A DNA stretch of 64,000 bases from Paramacrobiotus metropolitanus (taxonomy: Eukaryota; Tardigrada; Eutardigrada; Parachela; Macrobiotidae), in assembly GCF_019649055.1 (NCBI RefSeq), contig NW_026570317.1:124001-188000 (forward strand), read 5' to 3'. This document shows, one piece after another, positions 1 to 9,786 of the stretch; positions within the stretch are counted from its first letter, which is position 1; each line of letters starts with the position of its first letter. The notes below the pieces were generated by a model, which was not told where the DNA came from, searched no databases, and saw nothing but the letters and a program-made list of their open reading frames with translations. The position numbers and the translations under genes are program-made.

Positions 1-419
1 CAAAGTTTTGCCTTGCGGGGCAAAACCAGAGCGGTTGTCAGTCCGGAGCGCGAGCTAGAAATACTGAAGTGCTTCGATGAAGGCCACAGTAGGAACCATA
101 TCATGGAGAAGTTCGGTCTGCCAGAGCGGTCCCTTAGAATTTTGATACATCAGAATGGGAAGACATTCGCGAAACGTTCCCAACAAAAATTCCAGCAGGT
201 CCGAACTGATGTTCTGAAGCTCCGTGCCGTAGGACTGTCAGTGAGTGCCATAGCAGAACAGGTTCAAGTGAGCAGAGGAACAGTCAAGAACACGCTGAAA
301 CAGGCCTGCCCAAAGTCGATCATACCGGAAGAACGACCGTTCAGCACCGTCGTGACTGCCCAGCAGTCTGGGATGGAGCTGCACAGTGGCGGAAGAGGGC
401 AGGTCGTTCAGACAACGGG
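1..419 (+). CDS. Multi-HTH DNA-binding gene, copy A, 5' piece of an exon (partial, enters from left)
   Basis: Reading is open from base 1 with no start codon in view, so the exon begins outside the window. The protein shows two helix-turn-helix-like units: one around the stretch ending HIMEKFGLPERSLRILIHQN and one around LSVSAIAEQVQVSRGTVKNTL. They match units 3 and 4 of the fuller copy at 62412-63462, with long shared DNA stretches such as GAAATACTGAAGTGCTTCGA. Such arrays occur in transposase DNA-binding regions and in proteins derived from them. The exon is interrupted at base 419 by a foldback transposon and resumes at 3986. With one copy of the 6-bp duplication AACGGG removed, the frame runs on without a stop. 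No catalytic domain is visible here, so the function beyond DNA binding is unknown. Confidence 0.6.
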
Positions 420-463
420 TGTAGCCGGCAGGAAGGTGGACGGGTGGATGGTGGATCTTCAAT

Positions 464-587
464 GAAGGTCATCCACCTTCTGCAAAGGTCATCCACCTTT
501 CTCATCCACCTTTCTGCAAAGGTCATCCACCTTTCTCGTCCACCTTTTTGTAAAGGTTATCCACCTTTCTGCCGAAGGTAACCCTCC
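464..587. repeat. Minisatellite, left arm of transposon A
   Basis: Degenerate ~21-bp tandem units of the form AAAGGTCATCCACCTTTCTGC. Each unit contains the octamer AAAGGTCA followed by an inverted ACCTTT, so neighbouring units make small palindromes. Confidence 0.8.
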
Positions 588-1180
588 TTTTATCGAACAT
601 GTTAACTTTCTGCTTTCTGATAATCTGTATAAAGGTTACTTATCACAATCGATTTTCCAGTCATTTCTATTCTTTCTGTTAAAAACTTGTAACTATCGTA
701 CCAATTTGATTTAATCTTTCTATCGATCGTATACACCTTTTCTGCCAAGCGGTTTATGGTATCCGCGGATGACTAATCCAACGTCGGCGTCATGTTGTGC
801 TTTTGGAGTCATTCATATGGTCTATGGATACCAATTCCTGCCATAATATGCTGGGAGCGACCGTAGCCATACTGTAGGCTCTGTCTTGTAGTAGAATTAT
901 ATTCTGTAAATTAGTGCTGTTGCACCTATCCAGAATATACCCCTAATTGTGCACTAGTAGAACGGAGCGCAGCTTCACGAGTTCAAGGCGAAAATATAGC
1001 AACGTCTTCGTTTTGGTTGCCGTGGTCGCGCTACTATTGCAGTTTGTCAGTAATAGTTTTGCAACTTTTGTACACTAGGATTAATTTTACTAGTATCAAG
1101 AACAGTGCAGTTCTGGAGTACGGACAGCAAGGCAAACTCATGTGCGGAAGTTGTACAACTTAAATCGAGCGTTGTTATGG

Positions 1181-1340
1181 TAGTCCACCTATCTTTAAAG
1201 TTCATCCACCTTTCTCCAAAGGTCATCCACCTTTCTGCAAAGGTCATCCACCTTTCTGTAAAGGTCATCCACCTTTATGTAAAGGTCATCAACCTTTCTG
1301 AAAGGTCATCCACCTTTCTGTGAAGGTAAACCTTTCTGTC
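1181..1340. repeat. Minisatellite, inner left arm of transposon A
   Basis: About seven 21-bp units of AAAGGTCATCCACCTTTCTGC type. It is the inverted partner of the array at 2809-2972; the flanking 90-110 bp on both sides are also inverted copies. Confidence 0.8.
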
Positions 1341-1700
1341 ATAAGTTATTTTTGTTCGATACAGCTGCATTTACTTTATACTTCGACCAGCAACCACTAA
1401 ATGCGCAGAAATGTGAGTGTTGCTGTCATCTAACGCTGTTGCGAGTCGATCACTTATTGATAAAATCTTTAAAAAGATACTGATTATTTTGAAAATTATT
1501 AGCTTCTTCACTGAATCAGACAGATTCGTTAAAATGTCGCCGAATTTTTTTATAAAAAATTGTTGAAGAAAAAGTGTTGGATACGGTTTAAGTAACGAAG
1601 CACAGCGAGATTACGTTACAGAGGTAACCGAAGGAATAGCAGGCAAAAAAAAACGAATTTGGCAGTCATCAGTTGTAGCCGGCAGGAAGGTGGACGGTGG

Positions 1701-1783
1701 ATCTTCAATGAAGGTCATCCACCTTTCTGCAAAGGTCATCCACCTTTCTCACCCACCTTTCGGGAAAGGTCATCCACATTTTC
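1701..1783. repeat. Short minisatellite next to an inner transposon terminus
   Basis: Three to four AAAGGTCATCCACC units follow a second TGTAGCCGGCAGGAAGG terminus at 1674. This repeats the layout of the left end at 420 and suggests a truncated nested relative. Confidence 0.65.
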
Positions 1784-1965
1784 GCAGTTGCTGTTCACTG
1801 TTACATTCAACAATTAATCATAATCAAAACATAATCGACAACAGATTAATTACATAAAATAACTAAGCTAAAGTTCTTAAAAACCCAAGAAAGCCAGTTT
1901 GGCGAATGTTTGGCGAATGGCTACAGCTGCATTGGTCGTTTTCAACATCCCATGTTATGCCAAAA

Positions 1966-2116
1966 ATCATCCACCTTCCTTCAAATCTCATCCAAGTTTT
2001 TTAAAGGACGTCCACCTTTTTCTAAATTCATCCACCTTTTTCAAAGGTTATCCACCTTCCTTCGAAGGTCATCCAACTTTCTTCAAAGGTCATCCACCTT
2101 TTTATAAAGGCCCTCA
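1966..2116. repeat. Degenerate minisatellite in the centre of transposon A
   Basis: Seven or so diverged units (TCATCCACCTTcct and similar), about 18-21 bp apart, with the octamer partly decayed. Confidence 0.65.
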
Positions 2117-2808
2117 GTTCTTCTGTGTTATGTTATTTACATTTACATATCTAATTGATCAGTTTTAGCTTCGACCATTAAACGGTAAATGCGGGGAAAT
2201 GCTTGTGTCGCAGTCGTGCAACGCTATTGCAAGCCATTCATTTACTGATGGAAGATGATACTGAATACTGATATTCGTTAATAACGGCGCCAAATATTTT
2301 GAAAGGTGTATGTATTTTGAAAGGTGTATATTTCTGTAAATTTTGCAAGGATGAAATGCTCTGTACAGGAAGTCCAGCAGGACAGCTACGTGGTAAAAAG
2401 CTACATGCAACCTTTGGAAAGCTGACAACAATGATATTTTCCGAGCTGATTTTGCTGTTCGAAATGACTGATGATTGGCAGATTCTTTTCGTTGGGCCTC
2501 CTATTCCTTCAATTACCTCCGCAACGTAATCATCGTTATAACTCATTACTTAAACTGTATCCAACACTTTTTCTTAAGCGATTTTGTAGAAAAAAATTTC
2601 GGTGCCATTTTAACGAAGATGCGTTATTCCGTGCAGAAGTTAAAAATTTTCAAAGATTATCAGTATTCTGTCTCATCAGTAACCGAACGACTGCGTTAGA
2701 TGTCTGCATTCTGCACACCCCCATTTCTGCGCGTTTACCGTTTGATGGTCGAAGGGAAAAGTGAATCCCGTCGTATCTAACAAAAAAACCTAAGACGAAA
2801 ACTGTTGC

Positions 2809-2972
2809 AGAAAGGTGGATGACCTTTGCAGAAAGGTGGATGACCTTTGCAGAAAGGTGGATGACCTTTGCAGAAAGGTGGATGACCTTTGCAGAAAGGT
2901 GGATGACCTTTGCGGAAAGGTGGATAACCTTTAGAGCAAGGTGGATGACCTTTTGAGAAAGGTGGACTATCA
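2809..2972. repeat. Near-perfect 21-bp minisatellite, inner right arm
   Basis: Unit AAAGGTGGATGACCTTTGCAG, repeated about seven times with very little divergence. Each unit holds AAAGGT-GGA-TGACCTTT, a spaced inverted pair. It mirrors the array at 1181-1340. Confidence 0.85.
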
Positions 2973-3860
2973 TAATAACACTCGGTTTAAGTTCTACAAC
3001 GTCCGCACATGAGTTTACCCTGCTGTAGGTGCTCCAGAACTGCACTGTTCGTGATACTAGTAGATTCTGCCGAACCTACCCGTCAGCGTTGATTGATCTG
3101 ACATAGGCGTTATTGAGTGCATTGAGGTCCTTTGTGAGATCAACGTATGCTTGCACTGCTCCGGCAGGAAGGTGGATGCAGGCACTCAGATATTTCAAGC
3201 CCTCTGTCTGAACATGTCGTCCCACTCGTTTTTCTTCTCCGAAGTGAATTTGCTTATTTCTAAAATTGAAACTAAACCCTAAAGGTAAACAAGGAGCACG
3301 GTAGTCACGTCCTCAATCAGCTAGTCAGCTGGCTGTCTCCGCTGACGCAAAAGTGAAGATCAAACCCTTTCCTCTCGTTCAGTTTTGGATAGATCTACCC
3401 AGTTAACATTCCAAAAGGTATGAAAAACGTTTAAAAAGTTATTTGATTTACTGTCTGTGGCGAATAACGGAAAAGTTGGTGCGACAAACTTCTGAAAGTT
3501 TTCTTATGTTCTCACGAACCTTTGGAAAGTTGATTGGATGGATACACCCAGAACTGAACGGAAGGAATTATCGTCTGCCGAGATAACCAGCTAATTGGCT
3601 GATTGACGAGGAGCACGGTGCTTTTCGTCTGGCTCTAGATTTGAATCAAAGTTCGAAAACAAAAACAATTCTCTCCGGAGGACCAGAACGAGTAGGATGG
3701 CATGTTCAGACAGAGTAACAGAATATCTGGGTGAGTCACTCCGAATGACTGCAACCACCTTTCTGCCGGAGCAGTGCAAACATACATGGATCTCACAATG
3801 GGCCTGAATGCACTCAATGACGGCTTTGTCAGATCAATCGACGCCGACGGGTTGGTTCGG

Positions 3861-3945
3861 CAGAAAGGTGGATGACCTTTACGAAAAGGTGGATGAGGAA
3901 GGTGGATGACCTTTGTAGAAAGGTGGATGACCTTCATTGACGATC
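3861..3945. repeat. Minisatellite at right end of transposon A
   Basis: Three AAAGGTGGATGACCTTT-type units run into the right terminal inverted repeat, as the mirror image of 464-587. Confidence 0.75.
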
Positions 3946-3985
3946 CACCATCCACCCGTCCACCTTCCTGCCGGCTACAAACGGG

Positions 3986-4227
3986 AACTGATGAGATCGA
4001 CGGCAGCGACATAATCCGTGGGTGTTGGGACTCGGCTTCTTCTAGGGCGCTGAAACAAGATGATCCCAATGGTGGTGGTTGTGAGTATTCCTGTGTGCAA
4101 GACCGCAGTGAAAGAAATACAGCAATCACTGAATTATCGTCGGGTAGCATCGAAGTTGCAGAAGTTTCGAAGAACATCTCTGAAGCAGCCAGGAACCTGG
4201 AGCCGGGGATATACAGATACCAAGCTG
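3986..4227 (+). CDS. Multi-HTH gene copy A, same exon after the transposon
   Basis: This is the continuation of the exon broken at 419. Its protein matches the end of copy B's first exon: GGGCEYSCVQDRSERNTAITE here against DAGCEHLAMHDHSGTPTAITE there, and EVAEVSKNISEAARN against ESFADVSKDISEATRD. The exon ends at a donor GTATGT (4228). Copy B has GTACGT at the equivalent codon and phase, which confirms homologous exon structure. The region is Ser/Asp-rich, looks like a linker, and has no recognised domain. Confidence 0.6.
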
Positions 4228-4602
4228 GTATGTAAAATAACGACACACTTCATTTTGTCCGTAACTAGCCGCCCGATGTGGCTAATTCCATGCGTTTTGA
4301 TTTAATACCGTGTGTGCAATGGTTCAATAGCAACGGTAACGTATCAACCGAAGAGCCAAATCAAAATATTTCATAAATGTAAAGTTTTTCGGCACTTGAG
4401 AAACCCATCTTACTGTTCTGTTGCGCTTTGAAACCCCGACGCCTTTCAAACATTTAACGCTTAATTAAATTTATTTAGTAGCCGAACTAAATTTTAAGAC
4501 TTAGCGATAAATTAAATTTGAATTAAACTTACTTCGGTTTGGAAAATAAAAAATGGGTGCTTTCCCACGTCTGTTTCGCACATGCCAGTAACTTAGGCGC
4601 AG
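4228..4602 (+). other. Probable intron of copy A
   Basis: AT-rich stretch between the GTATGT donor at 4228 and an acceptor-like CAG just before 4603. No gene, repeat or RNA is seen in it. The exact acceptor is uncertain because the obvious CAG does not keep phase with the donor. Confidence 0.4.
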
Positions 4603-5270
4603 CATGCAACTGTTTACCCTCGAATTTTGGGACGCGATTTCAGAAGCCGACGACCAGGATTTTGTTGCAGTCAGTCACCCTCGCGAACAGCAGCTCGATT
4701 TCTATGATGAGTTTTTCGGTAAACCGTACCACCTAGTTGATATGGCCAAGAAAGGGAACCTCACGACGGAACGTGCTCGCAGTATCCTCAGATCCGGGCC
4801 ACGATATCCGCTGTGTAGAATTCCGGAATCAACCAGTGCTTCCCTGTCCCAGCCAGCCATAGCCGCTAGACATCAGCGCTATCTACCATTCACACGCAAA
4901 CGTGCAGTCACGGTGGCAAGTCACGAAAACATCCCTCCGCTGATTGACGCCGCGTCCTGCCTTACATGGGAAAAGGTCAAGGAAGGTCGGGTTGTCCAGT
5001 CACCGGGCGCTAATGCGGACGGCAGTACTGAGCAACTACATGATTGTCGAAGATCGACTCGCTTGATGGCCAGGCAACGTGATGGTCCAAGCAAAAAACG
5101 GATCCGCGGATCCTATCCGCGTGATCTCGGCGATAAAACACCTGCCCATTACCTGGAAGAAGGATTTGACATGACTGCGAACGACATCTGCGAAGCTCCA
5201 AAAATAATAAAGAGGTCCACATCCAAGCCAACCAAGAACTCGAAACTCCTGCCACTGAAGCATCCACGCG
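4603..5270 (+). CDS. Copy A, second readable exon, 5' piece
   Basis: Open frame of about 220 codons (LFTLEFWDAISEADDQDF onward) with a basic, nuclear-looking segment (RRSTRLMARQRDGPSKKRIR). No domain is recognised. The frame is cut at the 6-bp duplication CACGCG (5265-5270) by the second foldback transposon and resumes at 7592. Removing one duplicate restores a continuous reading with no stop. It lies just downstream of the HTH exon on the same strand, so it is probably the same gene, although this exon is not visible for copy B within the window. Confidence 0.5.
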
Positions 5271-5309
5271 TTTAGCCGGCAGGAAGGTTGACGGGTTGAT
5301 GGTTGACGT

Positions 5310-5460
5310 TCAATGAAGGTCATCAACCTTTCCATCAACCTTTCTCTAAAGGTCATCAACCTTTCTGCCAGAGCTCGTCAACCTTTCCCTAAAGGTCATC
5401 AACCTTTCTGCCAGAGCTCGTCAACCTTTCTCTAACGGTCATCACCCTTTCTCTTTGGGT
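5310..5460. repeat. Minisatellite, left arm of transposon B
   Basis: Alternating 21- and 22-bp units (TCATCAACCTTTCTctaaagg and TCGTCAACCTTTCTGCCAGAGC). It is the inverted partner of 7341-7548. Every unit has the GGTTGA form rather than the GGTGGA form of transposon A. Confidence 0.8.
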
Positions 5461-6126
5461 TACCATCCTTTCTGTCAAGTTGATCCACTTTTCCATCCAC
5501 CAGAGGTAATCCACATTCCCGCCGAGAATTATCCACATATTTGGAAAGGCTGTTTACTTTCGCCAGAGACCATCTACCTTACTGGGTAGGACATCCAGTA
5601 ATCTGCCAAAGGGCATCCATCTTACTGGAAGGGACATCCATATTTCTGCCAGAAGTTATCCACGAATCTGTCGACGGCATCCATTACTTCGAGAACCGAC
5701 GCCAATGCACCCATTGTAGTTCATTTTGCTTATCATTCCTCTCGCTCGTTGAAAAAGAAATTAATGGTTTTCATAAACACTTGGCCTGGATGTTGAATTT
5801 GCAACCGAAGTGATTCACTGAAGCCGCCTTGAACCGACGATAACAGTGACTTACAATGAGCACAATTGGCACTAACAGAATGATATGACAAGTGCCCACT
5901 GCCCACTCATCGACGCATCCATCTTTCTGCAGAACAAATGACGGCATCCTTTGATCGAAGAACTGCACTACTGATCACTGTTAGCATTAGTTTGGTCATC
6001 GCATCAGAAAAACCATTCTGCATGCTTAATCAAACATACAGGCAGCAGTGCCCGAAGCAGTCATACTCACAATGGAATAAAAAATGAGTGGAATGGTCTC
6101 ATACTTATCAATGGATGCCGCCAGCA

Positions 6127-6260
6127 TATTAGTGGATGACCTTTAAAAAAGGTTGATGACCTTTCAGAAAGGTTGATGCTCTTTACAAAATGGTTGATGC
6201 CCTTTACGGAAAGGTTGATGACCTTTGCGGAATGGTTGATGGCCTTTGAAGAAGGGTAGA
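6127..6260. repeat. Diverged minisatellite inside transposon B
   Basis: Five to six units around GGTTGATGACCTTT at 21-27-bp spacing. Confidence 0.65.
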
Positions 6261-6529
6261 TTACCTTTACTGAACGTCCGTAACCGGCAGCAGCGATAGT
6301 GGACGAACAATCATATCGCATCCACCAATCTGCCGGAGAGCGTCTATCTGTGTGCCGTATTATTGTCGGCTTCGACTGATCCAACAATGATGCTATTGTG
6401 TGCATTCAGGCTCATTGTGAGATCAGTGCATTCCGTCAGTCACTGCTCCGGCAAAGAGGTGGACGCAGGTATGTCTATTGTCATACCTAGCTGTACAGTT
6501 TCTAAACCATCTTAGCCGTTTTCTATACT

Positions 6530-6800
6530 TGTATCTCAATTGAATTGTTTATTTCGGGAATTTAAATTGAAAGTTAACCGTTTTCTATATCTCAATTGAA
6601 TTGTTTATTTCGGGAATTTAAATTGAAAGTTAACCATTGCGATGCGCGAGAAAAAAAATATTTACTGAAAGCAAATTAGTCAGCTGAATAGCTGACTGGC
6701 AAGCGTAAATAATTTGTTTCTAGAAAATAATTTGCTCCTCGCACATCTAAAATGGTTAACGTTCTGTTTAAATTCCCGAAATAAATAATTCATTCGGGAT
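6530..6800. repeat. Small foldback with a tandem duplication
   Basis: A ~49-bp unit (TCTCAATTGAATTGTTTATT and following) is duplicated in tandem near 6535-6632. Inverted relatives lie around 6755-6800, centred on GTCAGCTGAATAGCTGAC. It resembles a MITE. Confidence 0.6.
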
Positions 6801-7340
6801 ATGGGAAAACGACTAGGTACGACTCGTATATAAATTGTACAGGCAGAGCGATAGATTGACATGTCTGCGTCTGCTTTTCTGCCGAAGAAGTGGCGGCAAG
6901 CCTTACAATGGGCCAGAATGCACTAAATGGCGTCGTTGCTGGATCAGTTGAAACCAACAATGATTTGGCAGAAATGGTGAACGCGCTCGGGCTGATTCGT
7001 GGATGGGTCGTCCACCATTCTGCCTGGCTTCAGCAGGGAGGTGGATGCAATTGTACGCCCACCATTCTCCAGTCTACCTTCCTCTCGGTTACAAAAGTCA
7101 ACCATCGACCCGTCCACCTTCCTGCCGGCTACCGGTGCGCCCCGTAATCAGCTAAGACGCCAGGTTAATACTTTGTAGCCTTACCTTTATATCTATTTTG
7201 CGTATCAAGAAAACAAAACAACAGTTTGTCGAAATGAAATACCGAAATAATATTTTTTTTAATAATGCAATAACGATAAACGTTTAGCCAAAACAAGCTA
7301 CGTTTTTAGCAAAACATTGTGCTGCTTCCGTTAAAAGATA

Positions 7341-7548
7341 AGCCTTCAGCAGAAAAGTTGATGACCTTTAGAGAAAGGTTGACGAGCTCTGGCAGAAAGG
7401 TTGATGACCTTTAGAGAAAGGTTGACGAGCTCTGGCAGAAAGGTTGATGACCTTTACAGAAAGGTTGACGAGCTCTGGCAGAAAGGTTGATGACCTTTAC
7501 AGAAAGGTTGACGAGCTCTGGCAGAAAGGTTGATGACCTTCATTGAAC
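7341..7548. repeat. 43-bp higher-order minisatellite, right arm of transposon B
   Basis: About five copies of a 43-bp unit made of AAAGGTTGATGACCTTT plus a short spacer and AAAGGTTGACGAGCTCTGG. It mirrors 5310-5460. Confidence 0.85.
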
Positions 7549-7591
7549 GTCAACCATCAACCCGTCAACCTTCCTGCCGGCTACACACGCG

Positions 7592-7738
7592 CAGCGACGT
7601 TAGCAAATGACAACACATTCGTGGACAAATTAAGCCATCGCCCGGTAGTGACTTTACGTTCATCAGTGTGTCGCGGCGAAACCGCCCAGAAATCGGAACC
7701 TCAGGAGATTATTTTGGACAATATGGATAACCTGAACG
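7592..7738 (+). CDS. Copy A, second readable exon, 3' piece
   Basis: In-frame continuation of the exon broken at 5270 (AATLANDNTFVDKLSHRPVV onward). It ends at a GTATGC donor (7739). No domain is recognised. Confidence 0.5.
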
Positions 7739-7925
7739 GTATGCATTTCCTTTACCTTTTCTGTAATATACGTAGCCGCCAAGGTGCGAGTAACCATGAT
7801 TCCCTAGAAATCGCTAAAGGATACGAGTACAGTCGCTAACACTGGCTTGAACGAGTACGACATTTTTGCCCTGTCTGACCTGATTATTATAAAATCTAGC
7901 TGTTCAAAAAGAGGGTTCAGTGCAG
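7739..7925 (+). other. Probable intron of copy A
   Basis: It starts with the donor GTATGC and ends with an acceptor-like GTGCAG just before 7926. Nothing else is seen. Confidence 0.4.
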
Positions 7926-8403
7926 CATGGACGTTTTGCCCAACCGCGCAACCACCGCATTACAAGTGCCGCGGATTCCCAGCGGTAGCTTTCGCCGGAA
8001 AACAAATCCCATGGCACCACAACAGCATCTCATCCAGACGGAACAAATAGTACATCGCCTTTTATCCCGATTACTGCCGCACCCGTCGCCTTGCCGAACC
8101 TTATTATGCAGGAACGGGATATCGACCGGAACAGCCACTTGTACCGCAAAATACATTCCGTCGTTTTGAACCTGCGCGAACAGGGATGTTCGAATCGGGC
8201 AATAATGCAGCACATTGATGCTTGCTTACTGTCTCACACGAAGCTGTTGCTCAACGCCTGTCTAGATGCCGCGGGAAGGAATAATAGCCACAAAGAGGCA
8301 CCCTCGATAGCAAAGCAGCAAAGTGTAATTCGTTGTCCCAGCTGTGTTTTTACGCCTGGTCTCAGTCTGGACACTGCGTGGGAAATCAATGTAAGCCAAG
8401 AGT
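7926..8403 (+). pseudogene. Copy A, degenerate exon region
   Basis: No single frame stays open across this stretch from the expected splice phase. The frame ending at 8403 carries a convincing HTH-like segment, KIHSVVLNLREQGCSNRAIM, which echoes the LRAEGLSLHAIAQRV unit of copy B. The upstream part is open in a different frame. The simplest reading is a decayed exon with at least one shift. An unrecognised small intron is the alternative. Confidence 0.35.
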
Positions 8404-8686
8404 AACATTACAGAAACGGTTAACAACTGCATCGCTCGCGTTTGCACGAAAGCATATGTATAACAATCGTCCAAACCCAAAGCTCTTTGAGTACACGCTC
8501 TTTGTGCGCTCTTTGTGCAATAATTCTAGAGTAGGTTAGATTGTGGGTGAAATGATCGCGATGCATTTTGTTCCAACAGATCCATTTTAACTGAGAAACT
8601 GTAATCAGATAAGAACCGGTCGACTAATCCGAAAGATTTTGCCGTTAACGTGTTCCAAAAATCCCTAAAGAAACGCGTTTTTGCAG
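8404..8686 (+). other. Probable intron or gap in copy A
   Basis: No coding signal is seen. It ends with a good polypyrimidine acceptor, TTTTTGCAG, directly before 8687. Confidence 0.35.
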
Positions 8687-9323
8687 CCTCCCGACCAGCT
8701 GCATTCTCGCATGCTGACTGAAGAGTACCACATGGAGCGTGCTCAACAACATATGCGAGCAGCTCACGCTATCCACGAACTCCATCGGCAAGCCATCAAC
8801 TGCTTTGATGTCTCTTCACCAGTGTGCACCCAGCCGAAGATCACCATCAGCGACGACAGCGGTGATGACCAAGTGGTCTGGAAGCGTAGGCCGAATCGCA
8901 CGCCCCAGTCTGCACCGCGGCCATTAGACCGACTGCTATGCGCTCCAGCCTCGATTTCGCCGCAACAGATCGTGGCTGCAAGTGCAGATAAGCAGCATCA
9001 AGTGCCACCCGTACTGCCACCAACATTTCACTCTGAATTTTCGTGGGGTGGCATGTCCGATGCCGCACCGGCCGTCAACATTCTGCAGGATTTGGATAAT
9101 TCGCTGCCAACATTCCGGGGTCACACCGCCATCCCACGAGTTCCTCGCTGAACCACTACTACCACCGCAGGCTTTCTACTCCGAGCCTGCAAGGGAATTA
9201 GCAAATCTGGACGAGCTGTTGACCGGTTTGCCGCATGCCAACACAGATAATTCTGTAGGCGCTTTTGACCAAGAACTGTTGTTGCTGTCCGAAGATGATT
9301 TACATTCGATATTTGCGCAATAG
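8687..9323 (+). pseudogene. Copy A, last exon with acidic C-terminus, frameshifted
   Basis: After the TTTTTGCAG acceptor the protein reads PPDQLHSRMLTEEYHMERAQ and on through an acidic patch (ISDDSGDDQVVWKRR). Near 9100-9120 the coding sense moves by +1 to the frame ending LLLLSEDDLHSIFAQ at the TAG of 9321-9323. That tail (LDELLTGLPHANTDNSVGAF and following) alternates acidic and bulky hydrophobic residues, as transcription activation domains do. An N-terminal HTH array and a C-terminal acidic tail would suit a transcription regulator, but this is inference. With two transposon insertions and a frame change, copy A is probably dead. Confidence 0.45.
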
Positions 9324-9441
9324 ACTACTTGTGTGATATCCTAACAACTCCCAGGATCCCGTAATCAGCAACGGTCCATTCATGTGCCTGTCAGACTGAT
9401 TATAATGATGTTACGTGTGATGTATGCAAAGTGTAAGACTA

Positions 9442-9463
9442 CCAGCTTGTTACAACAAGCTGG
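9442..9463. other. Perfect 10-bp hairpin downstream of copy A
   Basis: CCAGCTTGTT-AC-AACAAGCTGG, a flawless inverted repeat 118 bp after the stop codon. It could be a 3'-end RNA structure or a small palindrome; nothing else supports a role. Confidence 0.5.
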
Positions 9464-9786
9464 ACTGTACAAAGAGCACGTAGGAGTGAACACCTACCGC
9501 GAAATTATAAATCGATCCACATCTTTTCTAATCAATTGAAAATAATAAGTGCATCTTCTTGAACTGCGCAAAAAACGGTCCATCCAAAACTTCGTTTGTG
9601 GATCAGCCACAAATAATTGGTTCGTCCAAACATGGGTTTATCATGTCGACAGTAAATACTCCTAGTACTAATAAAAATACTATTTCATGATTGGTCCAAA
9701 AGCAGTTCAATAGATGCATTCATAATTTTCAGATCTTACTACACGATAGCTGCTACTTCAGTCCGTCAACGTTGTAATTCAAAATA
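9464..9786. other. Non-coding, nothing recognised
   Basis: AT-rich sequence with no ORF, repeat or RNA gene seen. Confidence 0.4.

Larger units (their letters stand above)
420..3979. mobile_element. Foldback DNA transposon A (TGTAGCCGG family) inserted in a coding exon
   Basis: The termini are inverted copies of TGTAGCCGGCAGGAAGG, extending about 60 bp, and are flanked by the direct repeat AACGGG (414-419 and 3980-3985). The interior is largely palindromic. The segments 1090-1200 and 2965-3060 are inverted copies, as are 2165-2270 and 2640-2750, and minisatellite arrays sit on both arms. A further terminus (TGTAGCCGGC at 1674) and an inner pair of CTCCGGCAGG ends (about 3155 and 3775) suggest nested relatives. 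No transposase is encoded; the short ORFs are repeat translations. A 6-bp TSD fits few superfamilies cleanly, so the family is left open. The same family occurs at 5271-7585. Confidence 0.75.
5271..7585. mobile_element. Foldback DNA transposon B (TGTAGCCGG family) inserted in a coding exon
   Basis: The right end is TGTAGCCGGCAGGAAGG inverted and the left end is the same with a slightly altered tip. The TSD is CACGCG (5265-5270 and 7586-7591). Arrays of AAAGGTTGATGACC-type units lie next to both ends and at 6127-6260. A segment near 6330-6460, with its inverted partner at 6890-6980, is homologous to 3060-3175 and 3775-3870 of transposon A, so both belong to one family. A small secondary foldback (6530-6800) and an extra right terminus (7085-7125) are internal. 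No transposase is encoded. Confidence 0.75.

Noticed and set aside
2809-2972. CRISPR array.
   Set aside because: Units are contiguous with no unique spacers, and the context is eukaryotic.
3150-3785. A separate complete transposon with CTCCGGCAGG ends.
   Set aside because: Inverted ends are visible but no TSD was found; kept as an internal part of transposon A.
414-3985. Transposons A and B as introners (spliced-out insertions).
   Set aside because: No GT and AG pair at the element ends restores the exon. Transposon B's left tip lacks GT, and no AG precedes the resumed reading in A.
420-7585. Many short ORFs in the minisatellites (repeats such as KVIHLSAKVIHLS) as real peptides.
   Set aside because: They are translations of 21-bp repeats, which never create stops in phase; nothing else supports coding.
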